Origin: Rhodospirillales bacterium
GTDB taxonomy: Bacteria; Pseudomonadota; Alphaproteobacteria; Rhodospirillales; Magnetospirillaceae
Direction: 5' to 3'
Assembly (NCBI GenBank): GCA_014380005.1
Contig: JACMKT010000159.1
Location: forward strand, 1-49,491
Length of the DNA: 49,491 bases
In this document: in pieces, positions 28,187-36,299 of the stretch
How positions within the stretch are numbered: position 1 is the first letter of the stretch
Layout of the letters: each line of letters begins with the position of its first letter
Notes under the pieces: model-generated
What the model was told of the DNA's origin: nothing
What the model saw: the letters and a program-made list of their open reading frames with translations, nothing else
The model's database searches: none
Made by a program: the position numbers and the translations under genes

Positions 28187-28846
28187 ATGAGAGTTCTAGT
28201 CGTCGAGGACGAACCCCAACTGGCCCTGCGGCTGGAACAAGCGCTGGAAGCGGCGGGATTCGTGGTGGATTTGGCCTATGACGGCGAGGAAGCGTGGTTC
28301 CTGGGCGATACCGAACCTTATGATGCAGTGGTGCTGGACCTTGGCCTGCCCCGCCTGGACGGTGTCTCGGTGCTGCGGCGCTGGCGCGAGGCGCGGCGGT
28401 CGTTCCCGGTGCTGGTGCTGACCGCACGCTCGCGCTGGGCGGAAAAGGCCCAGGCCTTCGATGCCGGCGCCGACGATTATCTGACCAAGCCGTTCGAAAT
28501 GGACGAGGTGGTCTACCGCGTGCGCGCCCTGATCCGCCGCGCCGCCGGCCATGCCAGCCCGGAAATCACCTGCGGCCCCATCCGCATGGATACGGGCTCG
28601 GCCAAGGTGTGGGTGGACGGCCAGCCGGTGCAGTTGACCGCCCAGGAATTCCGCATCCTGTCCTATCTGGCCCATCACCAGGGCCGCGTGGTCGGACGCA
28701 CCGAATTGGTGGAACACGTCTATGACCGCGATGACGACCGCGACTCCAACGTCATCGACGTGCTGATCGGGCGCATCCGCAAGAAGCTGAAGGTAGACGC
28801 CATCCACACCCTGCGCGGCCAAGGCTGGAGGCTGGAGGCGCCATGA
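28187..28846 (+). CDS. OmpR-family response regulator
   Basis: 219 residues. The receiver has the acidic pocket VVEDEP, the phospho-acceptor in VVLDLGLPRLDG (about Asp51), the Thr of VLTARS and TKPF. The winged-helix output domain (about 125-219) shows LTAQEFRILSYLAHHQGRVVGRTELVEHVYDRD and SNVIDVLIGRIRKKL. It is closest to the PhoP/QseB type. Its stop overlaps the kinase start by 4 bases. The likely target is the divergent cytochrome operon through the 11-bp-phased repeat. Confidence 0.95.
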   Translation: MRVLVVEDEPQLALRLEQALEAAGFVVDLAYDGEEAWFLGDTEPYDAVVLDLGLPRLDGVSVLRRWREARRSFPVLVLTARSRWAEKAQAFDAGADDYLTKPFEMDEVVYRVRALIRRAAGHASPEITCGPIRMDTGSAKVWVDGQPVQLTAQEFRILSYLAHHQGRVVGRTELVEHVYDRDDDRDSNVIDVLIGRIRKKLKVDAIHTLRGQGWRLEAP

Positions 28847-30189
28847 CCCGCCCCAGTTCCCTCAAGCGCCCCAGTTCGCTCAAGCGTCGACTGATCGGCG
28901 CCGCCATGGCATGGCTGGTGCTGGCCCTGGCGGCCAGCGGCACCTTGCTGCGGGTGGCGTTCGAGGACAGCGTCGAGCGCACCTTCCAGCTTCGCCTCGC
29001 CACCGCCGTGCGCAGCCTTGCCGCCGCCATGGATGTGGGCGCGGATGGCACAGTCAGTCTAACCCGACCGGTGGGCGATCCCCGTTTCGATCAGCCTTAT
29101 TCCGGCTGGTACTGGCAGATGGCCGATCAAAGCGGCGTGCTGTTGCGCTCGCGCTCCCTATGGGACACCCTCCTGCCCGTGCTGCCGCCGTCCGAGCCCG
29201 GTGCCGTGGCCTTTGGCCGCGCCGTCGGCCCCAGAGGCGAGCCCCTGCTGACCGCCGAACGCGACCTCAGCTTCCCCGAGCGCGCCCTCCCCGTCCATGT
29301 GGCGGTGGCCGCCTCGCGTCATGACGTGGACCGGGAATTGGCCCGCTTCGACCGCCTGCTGCTGACCTCGTTCGTGTTGCTGGCGGCGGGGCTGGCGGTG
29401 GCCATGGCGGTACAGGTCGGCTATGGCCTGAAACCGCTGTCGCGCCTAGCCGCCGAGTTGGAAGCGCTGAAGCGGCACGCCGGCCAGCGCCTGTCGGGCG
29501 GCTATCCCGCTGAAATCGCGCCTTTGGCGGAAGCGCTCAACACCGTGCTGGACCACGATGCCGAGCTAGTGGCCCGCGCCCGTACCCATGTGGGCAATCT
29601 GGCCCATGGCCTGAAGACGCCGCTTTCGGTCATGCAGGCGGAACTGTCCAGCGGCACCGCCGACCCGGCAGTGCTGGCCCAGCAGATCGACCGCATGGGC
29701 CGGCTGATCGAGCACCAATTGACCCGCGCCCGCGCCGAAGCCTCATCGGCCCGCGCTTTGGGCACCCAGGCCCCGGTGGCCGAAGTGGCGGCTGAGATCG
29801 CCGCCATGCTGACCAAGATTTACGCCGACCGCAGCATCACCATCCACAATCGCTGCGACCCGGCGGCACGTTTCGCCGGCGACCGCGAGGATCTGGCCGA
29901 GTTGCTGGGCAATCTGCTGGAAAACGCCTGCAAATGGACCAGCACCCAAGTGGTGGTCACCACCACCCAAGGCCCCGGCTTGGTTCTGTGCGTGGAAGAT
30001 GACGGCCCCGGTCTGTCGGAGCACGACCACGCGGAAGCCACCCGCCGGGGCACCCGCCTGGACGAAAGCGCTCCGGGCCACGGCCTGGGCCTTGCCATCG
30101 TGCGTGATTTGGCCGGGCTGTATGGCGGGCGGCTGGAACTGGACCGGTCGGAACTGGGCGGGCTGGCGGCGCGGCTGGTGTTTGCTTAA
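28843..30189 (+). CDS. PhoQ-like sensor histidine kinase
   Basis: 448 residues. TM1 (about 18-40) is followed by a periplasmic loop of about 120 residues, TM2 (about 168-192), a HAMP-like linker, HisKA with phospho-His in HVGNLAHGLKTPLSVMQAEL (the PhoQ-type motif), and HATPase_c (LLGNLLENACKW, CVEDDGPGLSE, GHGLGLAIVRDLAGLYGG). It pairs with the preceding response regulator. The N-terminus contains a duplicated PSSLKR from an 18-bp tandem repeat. Its stop overlaps the convergent ODP-like gene by 4 bases. Confidence 0.95.
   Translation: MTRPSSLKRPSSLKRRLIGAAMAWLVLALAASGTLLRVAFEDSVERTFQLRLATAVRSLAAAMDVGADGTVSLTRPVGDPRFDQPYSGWYWQMADQSGVLLRSRSLWDTLLPVLPPSEPGAVAFGRAVGPRGEPLLTAERDLSFPERALPVHVAVAASRHDVDRELARFDRLLLTSFVLLAAGLAVAMAVQVGYGLKPLSRLAAELEALKRHAGQRLSGGYPAEIAPLAEALNTVLDHDAELVARARTHVGNLAHGLKTPLSVMQAELSSGTADPAVLAQQIDRMGRLIEHQLTRARAEASSARALGTQAPVAEVAAEIAAMLTKIYADRSITIHNRCDPAARFAGDREDLAELLGNLLENACKWTSTQVVVTTTQGPGLVLCVEDDGPGLSEHDHAEATRRGTRLDESAPGHGLGLAIVRDLAGLYGGRLELDRSELGGLAARLVFA
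28849..28884 (+). repeat. Two-copy 18-bp in-frame tandem repeat
   Basis: Positions 28849-28866 and 28867-28884 are direct copies with one mismatch, encoding PSSLKR twice just after the kinase start. The unit is a multiple of three, so copy-number change would keep the frame. Confidence 0.85.
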
Positions 30190-30959
30190 AGCTTCGCCAT
30201 GGCCTGATCATAGGCCTCCAACCCACTGCCCAGGGGCAACGCCTCCAGCCAATCCAGGAATTGACCGATTTGTTCGCCCTTGAAGAACAGCCCGTGCTGG
30301 GGGGCCAGCACTTCCACGTCCAGGCGGCGCACCATGGCGACCCATTTGTCGCGGGCGGTGGGGGCGCCCATCCAGCGGCGGTGGAAGGCGTCCATGTAAT
30401 GGGTGTGCGCATTGAAATCGGTGACGAAGATGTCGTTGACCGCCCGGTCACGGGGCACCAAGGCGGCACCGATGTCGCCGGTGAACAATATCTTGGCCTT
30501 GGGGTCATAGACCGAGAAGCAGCCCGGCGAGTGCAGGTAATGGGCCGGCAGCAGATGCACCAGCACAGTGGGCGACAACGCCACTTCGGTGCCCGCATCG
30601 GGAATGGCGGCGAAGGTGGCGCGGCTGTCGAAATGGCTGACGAAGCCGGCCCACATCCACGAAATATGAACCGTCAGATCATCGCCGCAGACCTGCCTCC
30701 ACAACGGCAGCGCCGAGGCCACGTCGGGGTCCTGATGGGACAGGAACAAGTGTTTGATACGGCTGACCGGCACTTCCTGGGTCAGGGCCGCCATCATGGC
30801 CGGGAACAGCTCGACCCCACCCGGGTCCAGCAGCATGGCGCAATCGCCCGCGATCACCACCAGCTGGTTGGTGTCGATGACGTTGTCGGGACGGTCGGGG
30901 TCTTGAGCGAAAGCGAGCCAGCGATGGTCGCCGTTTTGCCAGATGGTGTAGCACTTCAT
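30186..30959 (-). CDS. Flavodiiron-type metallo-beta-lactamase fold protein without flavodoxin (ODP-like)
   Basis: 257 residues of the flavodiiron metallo-beta-lactamase fold alone. Candidate diiron ligands are His75, Asp77 and Asp79 (SHQDPDV), His143 (LHSPGCF), Asp162 (FTGDIGA) and His222 (PQHG). The HSPG motif is typical of flavodiiron proteins rather than hydrolytic lactamases. Stand-alone relatives (ODP) bind oxygen and act as sensors in chemotaxis, for example in Treponema. It is 14 bases after a chemoreceptor-tip-like gene, which supports such a role. Oxygen or NO reduction cannot be excluded, but no flavodoxin domain is present. AGGA precedes the ATG. Confidence 0.85.
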   Translation of the reverse strand: MKCYTIWQNGDHRWLAFAQDPDRPDNVIDTNQLVVIAGDCAMLLDPGGVELFPAMMAALTQEVPVSRIKHLFLSHQDPDVASALPLWRQVCGDDLTVHISWMWAGFVSHFDSRATFAAIPDAGTEVALSPTVLVHLLPAHYLHSPGCFSVYDPKAKILFTGDIGAALVPRDRAVNDIFVTDFNAHTHYMDAFHRRWMGAPTARDKWVAMVRRLDVEVLAPQHGLFFKGEQIGQFLDWLEALPLGSGLEAYDQAMAKL

Positions 30960-30973
30960 GGCGTTATCCTGGC

Positions 30974-31672
30974 TCAGCGGCCCGCCGCGCCGAACGCGGC
31001 CAGGGCATGGTTGGTCTCGGCGGCACTGCGCAACGCGCGGGCGGCGCCGTCGATCATGGCACGCAATTCATCCACCCGGCCCCGCATGGTGTCGGCGATG
31101 GCGCGCAGTTCGGCCTCGAACGGGCCGGCGGAGGTGGATTCGATGGCGATGTTGGCGGAGATGATTTCGGTCTGCATCATGACCTCGCGCGCCGCCTTGG
31201 CGATATCCACCAGCCCATTATGGGTGAGGGTCAATTGCGCCGCCGCAATGGCAAGTTCCGCCAGCCGCGCCCGCCACGCGCCATCCAGCACCAGCAGGGC
31301 GTCCTTGGTCCCGGCATTCATCACCCGCGCACCGGCGGCTTCCAGCTTGGCGATGTCCGAGGCCGCGCGCAGGATACCGCCGGCCAGACCATAGGTGCGC
31401 TTCTTCAGCCCCACCAGTTCCGGCACCAGCCCCATCAGCCGGGTCACGCATTCCACCGCGAATTGTGTGAGCACACGGACGGCGCGGCCATGATCACCAG
31501 CCCGCGCAGACGCCAACTCGGCATTCACCGCCAGAATGCGGAGGTGATCCACCAGCTTGGGCAACTCGTCGAAGGCATGGTAGGCAGCCTGACAGCGCTC
31601 ATACAGCGCATTCACGGCACCGCCATGGGCCCGCGCGCTGTCATGCCAAATTGTTGCGTCTTGGCCGCTCAC
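30974..31672 (-). CDS. Cytoplasmic protein with chemoreceptor signalling-tip-like sequence
   Basis: 232 residues, mostly helical, with no membrane segment. Residues about 40-75 (LRILAVNAELASARAGDHGRAVRVLTQFAVECVTRLM) resemble the MCP hairpin tip that contacts CheA and CheW (ILALNAAIEAARAGE...). A second part (VMMQTEIISANIAIESTSAG) is a degenerate second copy. There is no HAMP domain or methylation region. The start is GTG 31670-31672 after GGGGGAG. It is the first gene of a two-gene unit with the ODP-like gene, suggesting a soluble sensor module. Confidence 0.65.
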   Translation of the reverse strand: MSGQDATIWHDSARAHGGAVNALYERCQAAYHAFDELPKLVDHLRILAVNAELASARAGDHGRAVRVLTQFAVECVTRLMGLVPELVGLKKRTYGLAGGILRAASDIAKLEAAGARVMNAGTKDALLVLDGAWRARLAELAIAAAQLTLTHNGLVDIAKAAREVMMQTEIISANIAIESTSAGPFEAELRAIADTMRGRVDELRAMIDGAARALRSAAETNHALAAFGAAGR

Positions 31673-31831
31673 CCAGCTCCCCCATACCTTCGCATTTTCC
31701 TATAGCAGCCATAGGTAAATTTATCGATGGGCAAAGTATTCCCCGCCAGCGAAATGTAAAACGACCATGCTGGCCCGGTGGGGATTTTACCGCTACCTTG
31801 GCCGCTTCGCATCATAATGAAGGAGGACGGC

Positions 31832-32296
31832 ATGAGCGTAGTGGAGCAACGCCTGAAGGATCTGGGCATCACCCTGCCGGTGCCCGCCGCGGCAGTCGCC
31901 AATTACGTGCCGTTCGTGGTGACCGGCAATCTGGTCTTCGTCTCCGGCCAATTGCCGCTGGAAAACGGCAAGCCCGCCGTGATCGGCAAGCTGGGCGAGG
32001 ATGTCAGCGTCGAGGACGGCGTGCGCGCCGCCCGGCTGTGCGGCCTGGGCCTGCTGGCCCAATTGAAGGCGGCCACCGGGGGCGATCTGGACCGGGTCAA
32101 GCGCGCCGTCCGCCTGACCGCCTTTGTCGCCAGCACCCCCGCCTTCACCGACCAGCCCAAGGTGGTCAACGGCGCGTCCGACCTGATGGTGGAAGTCCTG
32201 GGCGAAGCCGGCCGCCACGCCCGCGTCGCCGTGGGCGCCCCGGCACTGCCGCTGAACGTGGCATGCGAGATTGAAGGTGTGTTCGAGATCGGGTGA
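31832..32296 (+). CDS. RidA-family protein
   Basis: A 154-residue member of the RidA (YjgF/YER057c/UK114) family, whose best-known member hydrolyses reactive enamine/imine intermediates. Features are NLVFVSGQLPLENG, the RAARLCGLGLLAQLKAA helix, VRLTAFVAST and the C-terminal ARVAVGAPALPLNVACEIEGVFEI. The Arg that binds substrate carboxylate in RidA is usually within the RVAVGVAELP-type motif, present here as ARVAVGAPALP. The ribosome site GGAGG is ideal. It is monocistronic. Confidence 0.9.
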   Translation: MSVVEQRLKDLGITLPVPAAAVANYVPFVVTGNLVFVSGQLPLENGKPAVIGKLGEDVSVEDGVRAARLCGLGLLAQLKAATGGDLDRVKRAVRLTAFVASTPAFTDQPKVVNGASDLMVEVLGEAGRHARVAVGAPALPLNVACEIEGVFEIG

Positions 32297-32341
32297 GGAT
32301 GAGGTTTCGGCGGGCTCAGAGGAAAGAAAACGGGTCACGCC

Positions 32342-32467
32342 CCCTCCGTCGTCATGCCCGGACTTGATCCGGGCATCCACGCGTCAACGCCTAATGCATT
32401 GTTTCAAATACATTTTGTGCGGAGCCATGTGGATGGCCGGGTCAAGCCCGGCCATGACGGCGGAGGG
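32342..32467. repeat. Alphaproteobacterial palindromic repeat pair (MITE-like)
   Basis: Arms of 39 bases (32342-32380 and 32429-32467) are inverted copies with about five mismatches around a 48-base centre. Each arm is itself palindromic (GCCCGGACTTGATCCGGGC and GGCCGGGTCAAGCCCGGCC). This is the common intergenic GTCATGCCCGG...-type repeat of alphaproteobacteria. No gene is present between RidA and the diguanylate cyclase. Confidence 0.85.
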
Positions 32468-32503
32468 AGACCGACGCGTTAGCGAAGTATCCGTAGGCCC
32501 GCT

Positions 32504-33700
32504 TTAAACAACCGGTTCGCCAACCTCGCTTTGGGCGATCAGTTGATTGCCGATGCTGATGACACGGTCCTTGCCGGTTTGTTTGGCCATGTACATGCGC
32601 TGATCGGCACGTTCCACCAACTCGTTCCACAGCTCGCATTCGTCGGCCATGCGTTCGGCGATGCCGATGGAGGCGGTGACCGGGGCGCCGTCGGGGCGCA
32701 GGCCCAAACCGGCTTCACGCAGACGGTTGACGGCGATCTTGGCGCCTTCGGGGTCGGTATTGGGCATTACCGCCAGGAATTCCTCGCCGCCCCAGCGGAT
32801 CAGGATATCCCCCCGCCGCAGCACCTTGCGCAAGGCGGCCGAGACGGCGCGTAACGTGTTGTCGCCCTCCTCATGGCCGTAGCGGTCGTTGATGGATTTG
32901 AAGTTATCCAGATCGACGAAGGCTAGCGACAACGTGGATTTGGCGCGGAGCGAGGTCATGAATTGCTGGATGACCATTTCCTCGCCGACGCGGCGGTTAT
33001 AGGCGCGCGTCAGTCCGTCATGGGACGATTGGTCCACCAGCTGGCTCATGAAATGAAGCTGGCTCATGCCCGACAGGGTCGCCACCGTCGCCAGCAGCAG
33101 CAGCAGCCACTGGGCACCCAGATGCGAGGCGAAGGGCAGCAATTGATAGCCCAGCACGCCGGTCAGCAGATAGGCCACCAGCAGCGGCGTCGATAGCGCC
33201 ACGCCTTCGAAGAAGGTGATGGGGAACACCGACAGGCCGGCCACCATGACGAAGGGCAGGAAGGCATAGCCGGCGGCGATCACCTGCTGGGCGGGGTCGG
33301 TGATGGCGAATTGGGCCAGAAGCGGATGGCTGATCAGGAAGAACACGGTGGGAATGGCCAGCAGCCACACCAAGCCCCAGCGCGCCACGGTCACGCTATC
33401 GGCACCCCGATAGGACAGGCACAGCAGGACGAAGGCGATGGAGGCCAGCACACGCAACGCGGCCAGATACATGCCGAGCGCCGTCTCGAAGATATAGAGA
33501 TCGACGGGAATCCACAGGGGAGTGAGCACGGCAAAAGTAGCCGCGACCAAACGCACGCGTGAAAGAATCAGCAATGAACGGCGGCGCTGCACGAATGCAG
33601 ATTGCCGTGTTGGCATCAGAAGGTCGAAAATCTCGGCCATTGTCATTCCAGAGAAGACGACGGACAGGATTTTCTTTAATAACTTCTTTAGAAACTCCAC
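32504..33700 (-). CDS. Membrane diguanylate cyclase
   Basis: 398 residues. Residues about 40-205 form five or six membrane helices with short loops. A GGDEF domain follows (about 230-390). It has the active-site variant RWGGEEFLAV, an inhibitory I-site RRGD five residues before it, and DNFKSINDRYGHEEGDNTLR. It is expected to make c-di-GMP with product inhibition. The start is probably GTG 33698-33700 after AAAGGA; an ATG at 33646 is possible. There is no EAL domain. Confidence 0.93.
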   Translation of the reverse strand: MEFLKKLLKKILSVVFSGMTMAEIFDLLMPTRQSAFVQRRRSLLILSRVRLVAATFAVLTPLWIPVDLYIFETALGMYLAALRVLASIAFVLLCLSYRGADSVTVARWGLVWLLAIPTVFFLISHPLLAQFAITDPAQQVIAAGYAFLPFVMVAGLSVFPITFFEGVALSTPLLVAYLLTGVLGYQLLPFASHLGAQWLLLLLATVATLSGMSQLHFMSQLVDQSSHDGLTRAYNRRVGEEMVIQQFMTSLRAKSTLSLAFVDLDNFKSINDRYGHEEGDNTLRAVSAALRKVLRRGDILIRWGGEEFLAVMPNTDPEGAKIAVNRLREAGLGLRPDGAPVTASIGIAERMADECELWNELVERADQRMYMAKQTGKDRVISIGNQLIAQSEVGEPVV

Positions 33701-33830
33701 TTTGGCAGTTTCCTTTCCCCCCGGAACACCAGTGACCAGACGGTAATCCCGCTACGGATGCCTTGCAAGGGCTTTGACGGTCCTGCACACACCGGCCACA
33801 AGTAATGTCATGCTTCACAGGAGAACGCCC

Positions 33831-34268
33831 ATGCCCAGCCGCCCCGAAGACGCCCAAATCCTGGCCGAGCACGTCGGCCGCATCATGTTGGAAAAGGACG
33901 AAAGCGCCCGTTTCCTAGGGGTTACGCTGGACGGTATCGGCCCCGGCTTTGCGCAGATGTCCATGACCGTGACCCGGTCCATGCTGAATGCGCTGGATTT
34001 GTGCCATGGCGGTTTCACCTTCAAACTGGCCGACGACGCCTTCGCCTATGCCTGCAATTCCCATAACCGCAACGCGGTGGGGCTGTCGTGCACCATCAGC
34101 TACCCCGCCGCCGCCCGCGAAGGCGACCGCCTGACCGCCACTTGCCGGGAAGTGCACCGCAAGGGCCGCAACGGCACCTATGACGTGACCGTGACCAAAC
34201 AGGATGGCGAGGTGGTGGCGCTGTTCCGGGGCCAGTGCAGGGTCATCGACGGCCACATCGTCGAATAA
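33831..34268 (+). CDS. paaI: PaaI-family hotdog thioesterase
   Basis: 145 residues of the hotdog thioesterase fold, matching PaaI (hydroxyphenylacetyl-CoA thioesterase): FLGVTLDGIGPGFAQMSMTVT, the active-site helix LCHGGFTFKLADDAFAYACNSHN, and GDRLTATCREVHRKGRNGTYDVTVT. PaaI clears non-productive CoA thioesters in phenylacetate breakdown. ATG 33831 lies after CAGGAG. The paaK gene lies about 0.6 kb downstream. The gap to the cyclase start (33701-33830) must hold both promoters. Confidence 0.9.
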   Translation: MPSRPEDAQILAEHVGRIMLEKDESARFLGVTLDGIGPGFAQMSMTVTRSMLNALDLCHGGFTFKLADDAFAYACNSHNRNAVGLSCTISYPAAAREGDRLTATCREVHRKGRNGTYDVTVTKQDGEVVALFRGQCRVIDGHIVE

Positions 34269-34449
34269 TTATTGTTTATAACCAGACACGTCCGGTTCAC
34301 GACAAATAATGAATGGAAGCATTCATAATTTAAATCTTTGATTTATTACGTAGTGACCGCGATACTTTGTGGTGTACCGTGCCCATGGTGGCATCACAAT
34401 TAAGTTGTGCCGCAGGAGTGACCGGAAACGGCGCTCTGTGGAGAGTAAA
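34269..34449. other. AT-rich intergenic region with two palindromes
   Basis: The region is AT-rich compared with its neighbours. ATGAATG/CATTCAT (34309-34315 and 34320-34326) forms a 7-bp hairpin, and CACAA/TTGTG (34395-34399 and 34405-34409) a 5-bp palindrome. Either may be an operator for the following small gene. A TTGAT half-site lies near 34337. Confidence 0.45.
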
Positions 34450-34731
34450 ATGAGCAAATCCGCAACCCTTCTCAAAAGCCTCCTAGCGGCCGCCAACGGC
34501 GTGAACACCACCGAGCGTCAGGCTCAGGCGCGGGTCAAGACCAACGACTATTTCGATATGGATGCCAAGGCCATGAAGGCCGAAGGTTTGCTTGCCACCG
34601 TCCTGGAAGTGGAAACCGAGATCAAGGGTTTGCGCGCCGCCGTCAGCGCCGACAACACCAATCTGCAGGAAGTTTACGACGCCTCCCTTTCGGTCTTCAC
34701 CAAGTGGACCGCCGACAAGGATGCCGCGTAA
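34450..34731 (+). CDS. Small helical protein, unknown
   Basis: 93 residues, acidic overall, with no signal peptide or membrane helix. The centre (MDAKAMKAEGLLATVLEVETEIKGLRAAV) is likely helical. I do not recognise a family. GGAGAGT precedes the ATG. It lies between paaI and paaK and is followed by a hairpin, so it may be a separate transcript. Its spacing from both neighbours and AT-rich promoter region suggest independent regulation. Confidence 0.6.
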   Translation: MSKSATLLKSLLAAANGVNTTERQAQARVKTNDYFDMDAKAMKAEGLLATVLEVETEIKGLRAAVSADNTNLQEVYDASLSVFTKWTADKDAA

Positions 34732-34749
34732 CAATTCGCTTCGTGAGAC

Positions 34750-34771
34750 GAGCCGGCGGGTGCGCCGGCTC
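34750..34771 (+). terminator. Probable terminator after the 93-residue gene
   Basis: An 8-bp stem GAGCCGGC (34750-34757) / GCCGGCTC (34764-34771) with a 6-base loop follows the stop by 18 bases. The downstream T tract is weak. Confidence 0.5.
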
Positions 34772-34867
34772 ACTTTCCACTCCCCCTTCGTCCGCTGGTC
34801 ATGCATCTTTTGTTGCAGGAAGCCGCGCGCTCGAAGTAGACACAGGAAAACAGGGGAGTGAGCGTTC

Positions 34868-36196
34868 GTGACCGTCATCAATACTCGCCGCGTGCGGCCG
34901 CCGCATGGCATCCTTGACCCCATCGAACTAGCCAGCCGCGACGAGATCTCGGCGCTGCAGCTGCAACGCCTGCAATGGTCGCTGCGCCACGCCTATGACA
35001 ACGTCGACCACTTCCGCAAGAAATGCGTGATCAAGGGCGTCCATCCCGACGATCTCAAGGATTTGCGCGACCTCGCCAAATTCCCCTTCACCACCAAGGA
35101 CGATCTGCGCCAGACCTATCCCTTCGGCATGTTCGCCGTGCCCATGGATCAGGTGGTGCGCGTCCACGCCAGTTCCGGCACCACCGGCAAACCCACCGTG
35201 GTCGGCTATACCAAGAACGACATCGACATGTGGGCCAGCGTTGTCGCGCGCTCCATCCGTGCCGCCGGCGGGCGTCCCGGTGACAAGTGCCACATCGCCT
35301 ATGGCTACGGCCTGTTCACCGGCGGCCTGGGTGCCCATTACGGCGCCGAGAAGCTGGGCTGCACCGTCATCCCCATGTCGGGCGGCCAGACCGAGAAGCA
35401 AATCCAGCTGATCCAGGACTTCAAGCCCGAGATCATCATGGTCACCCCCAGCTACATGCTGGCCATCGCCGACGAGATGGAGCGGCTGGGTATCGACTCG
35501 AAGGCGTGCAGCCTCAGGATCGGCATCTTCGGCGCCGAGCCGTGGACCCAGGCCATGCGCTCCGAGATCGAGAACCGCATGGGCATCGACGCCGTGGACA
35601 TCTACGGCCTGTCGGAAGTCATCGGCCCCGGCGTCGCCAGCGAATGCATCGAGACCAAGGACGGCCTGCATGTGTGGGAAGACCATTTCTTCCCCGAGAT
35701 CATCAATCCCGAAACCGGCGAGCAGGTGGCCGATGGCGAGATGGGCGAACTGGTGTTCACCAGCCTGACCAAGGAAGCCATGCCGGTCATCCGCTACCGC
35801 ACCCGCGACCTGACCCGGCTGATGCCCGGCACGGCGCGCAGCTTCCGCCGCATGGGCAAGATCACCGGGCGTTCGGACGACATGCTGATCATCCGCGGCG
35901 TCAACGTCTTCCCCACCCAGATCGAGGAACTGATCCTCAAGGACCCCCGCCTCGCCCCCCACTACCAGTTGGAAGTGTCGCGCGAAGGCCATCTGGACAG
36001 CCTGGCGGTCAACGTGGAAATGCGCCCGGACGCCTGGGACCAAGCCCCCGCCGGCGGCGTCGCCAAGGAACTGAAGCACCACATCAAATCCTATGTGGGC
36101 ATCTCGACCACCATCAACGTGGTGGCACCGGGCACAATCGAACGGTCTGCCGGAAAGGCGAAGCGGGTGGTGGATAAGCGCCCCAAAGAACTGTGA
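34868..36196 (+). CDS. paaK: Phenylacetate-CoA ligase
   Basis: PaaK activates phenylacetate to its CoA thioester with ATP. The 442 residues have the AMP-binding loop SSGTTGKPTVVGYT at 102-115, YGLSEVIGPGVASECIE, the RTRDLTRL segment and the C-terminal GRSDDMLIIRGVNVFPTQIEE. Length is normal. The start is GTG 34868-34870 after GGGGAG. With PaaI nearby it fits aromatic acid use. The related indolepyruvate-linked paralogues (aryl-CoA ligases) cannot be excluded. Confidence 0.93.
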   Translation: MTVINTRRVRPPHGILDPIELASRDEISALQLQRLQWSLRHAYDNVDHFRKKCVIKGVHPDDLKDLRDLAKFPFTTKDDLRQTYPFGMFAVPMDQVVRVHASSGTTGKPTVVGYTKNDIDMWASVVARSIRAAGGRPGDKCHIAYGYGLFTGGLGAHYGAEKLGCTVIPMSGGQTEKQIQLIQDFKPEIIMVTPSYMLAIADEMERLGIDSKACSLRIGIFGAEPWTQAMRSEIENRMGIDAVDIYGLSEVIGPGVASECIETKDGLHVWEDHFFPEIINPETGEQVADGEMGELVFTSLTKEAMPVIRYRTRDLTRLMPGTARSFRRMGKITGRSDDMLIIRGVNVFPTQIEELILKDPRLAPHYQLEVSREGHLDSLAVNVEMRPDAWDQAPAGGVAKELKHHIKSYVGISTTINVVAPGTIERSAGKAKRVVDKRPKEL

Positions 36197-36232
36197 TGGA
36201 CGAAGGTCCTAGGCGCTCAGACATAAGCCAGT

Positions 36233-36250
36233 ATTGTTGCACTGCACAAT
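36233..36250. promoter_or_regulatory. Possible PhaR-type operator upstream of the phasin
   Basis: ATTGTTGCACTGCACAAT is an imperfect palindrome with a TGCACTGCA centre, 50 bases before the phasin start. PhaR regulators of polyhydroxyalkanoate genes bind TGC/GCA-rich palindromes. The assignment rests on motif resemblance and position only. Confidence 0.4.
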
Positions 36251-36299
36251 AACCCGTGAGACAGTAACGCCAGATCACCGACGCCAAGGATGCACCAAG

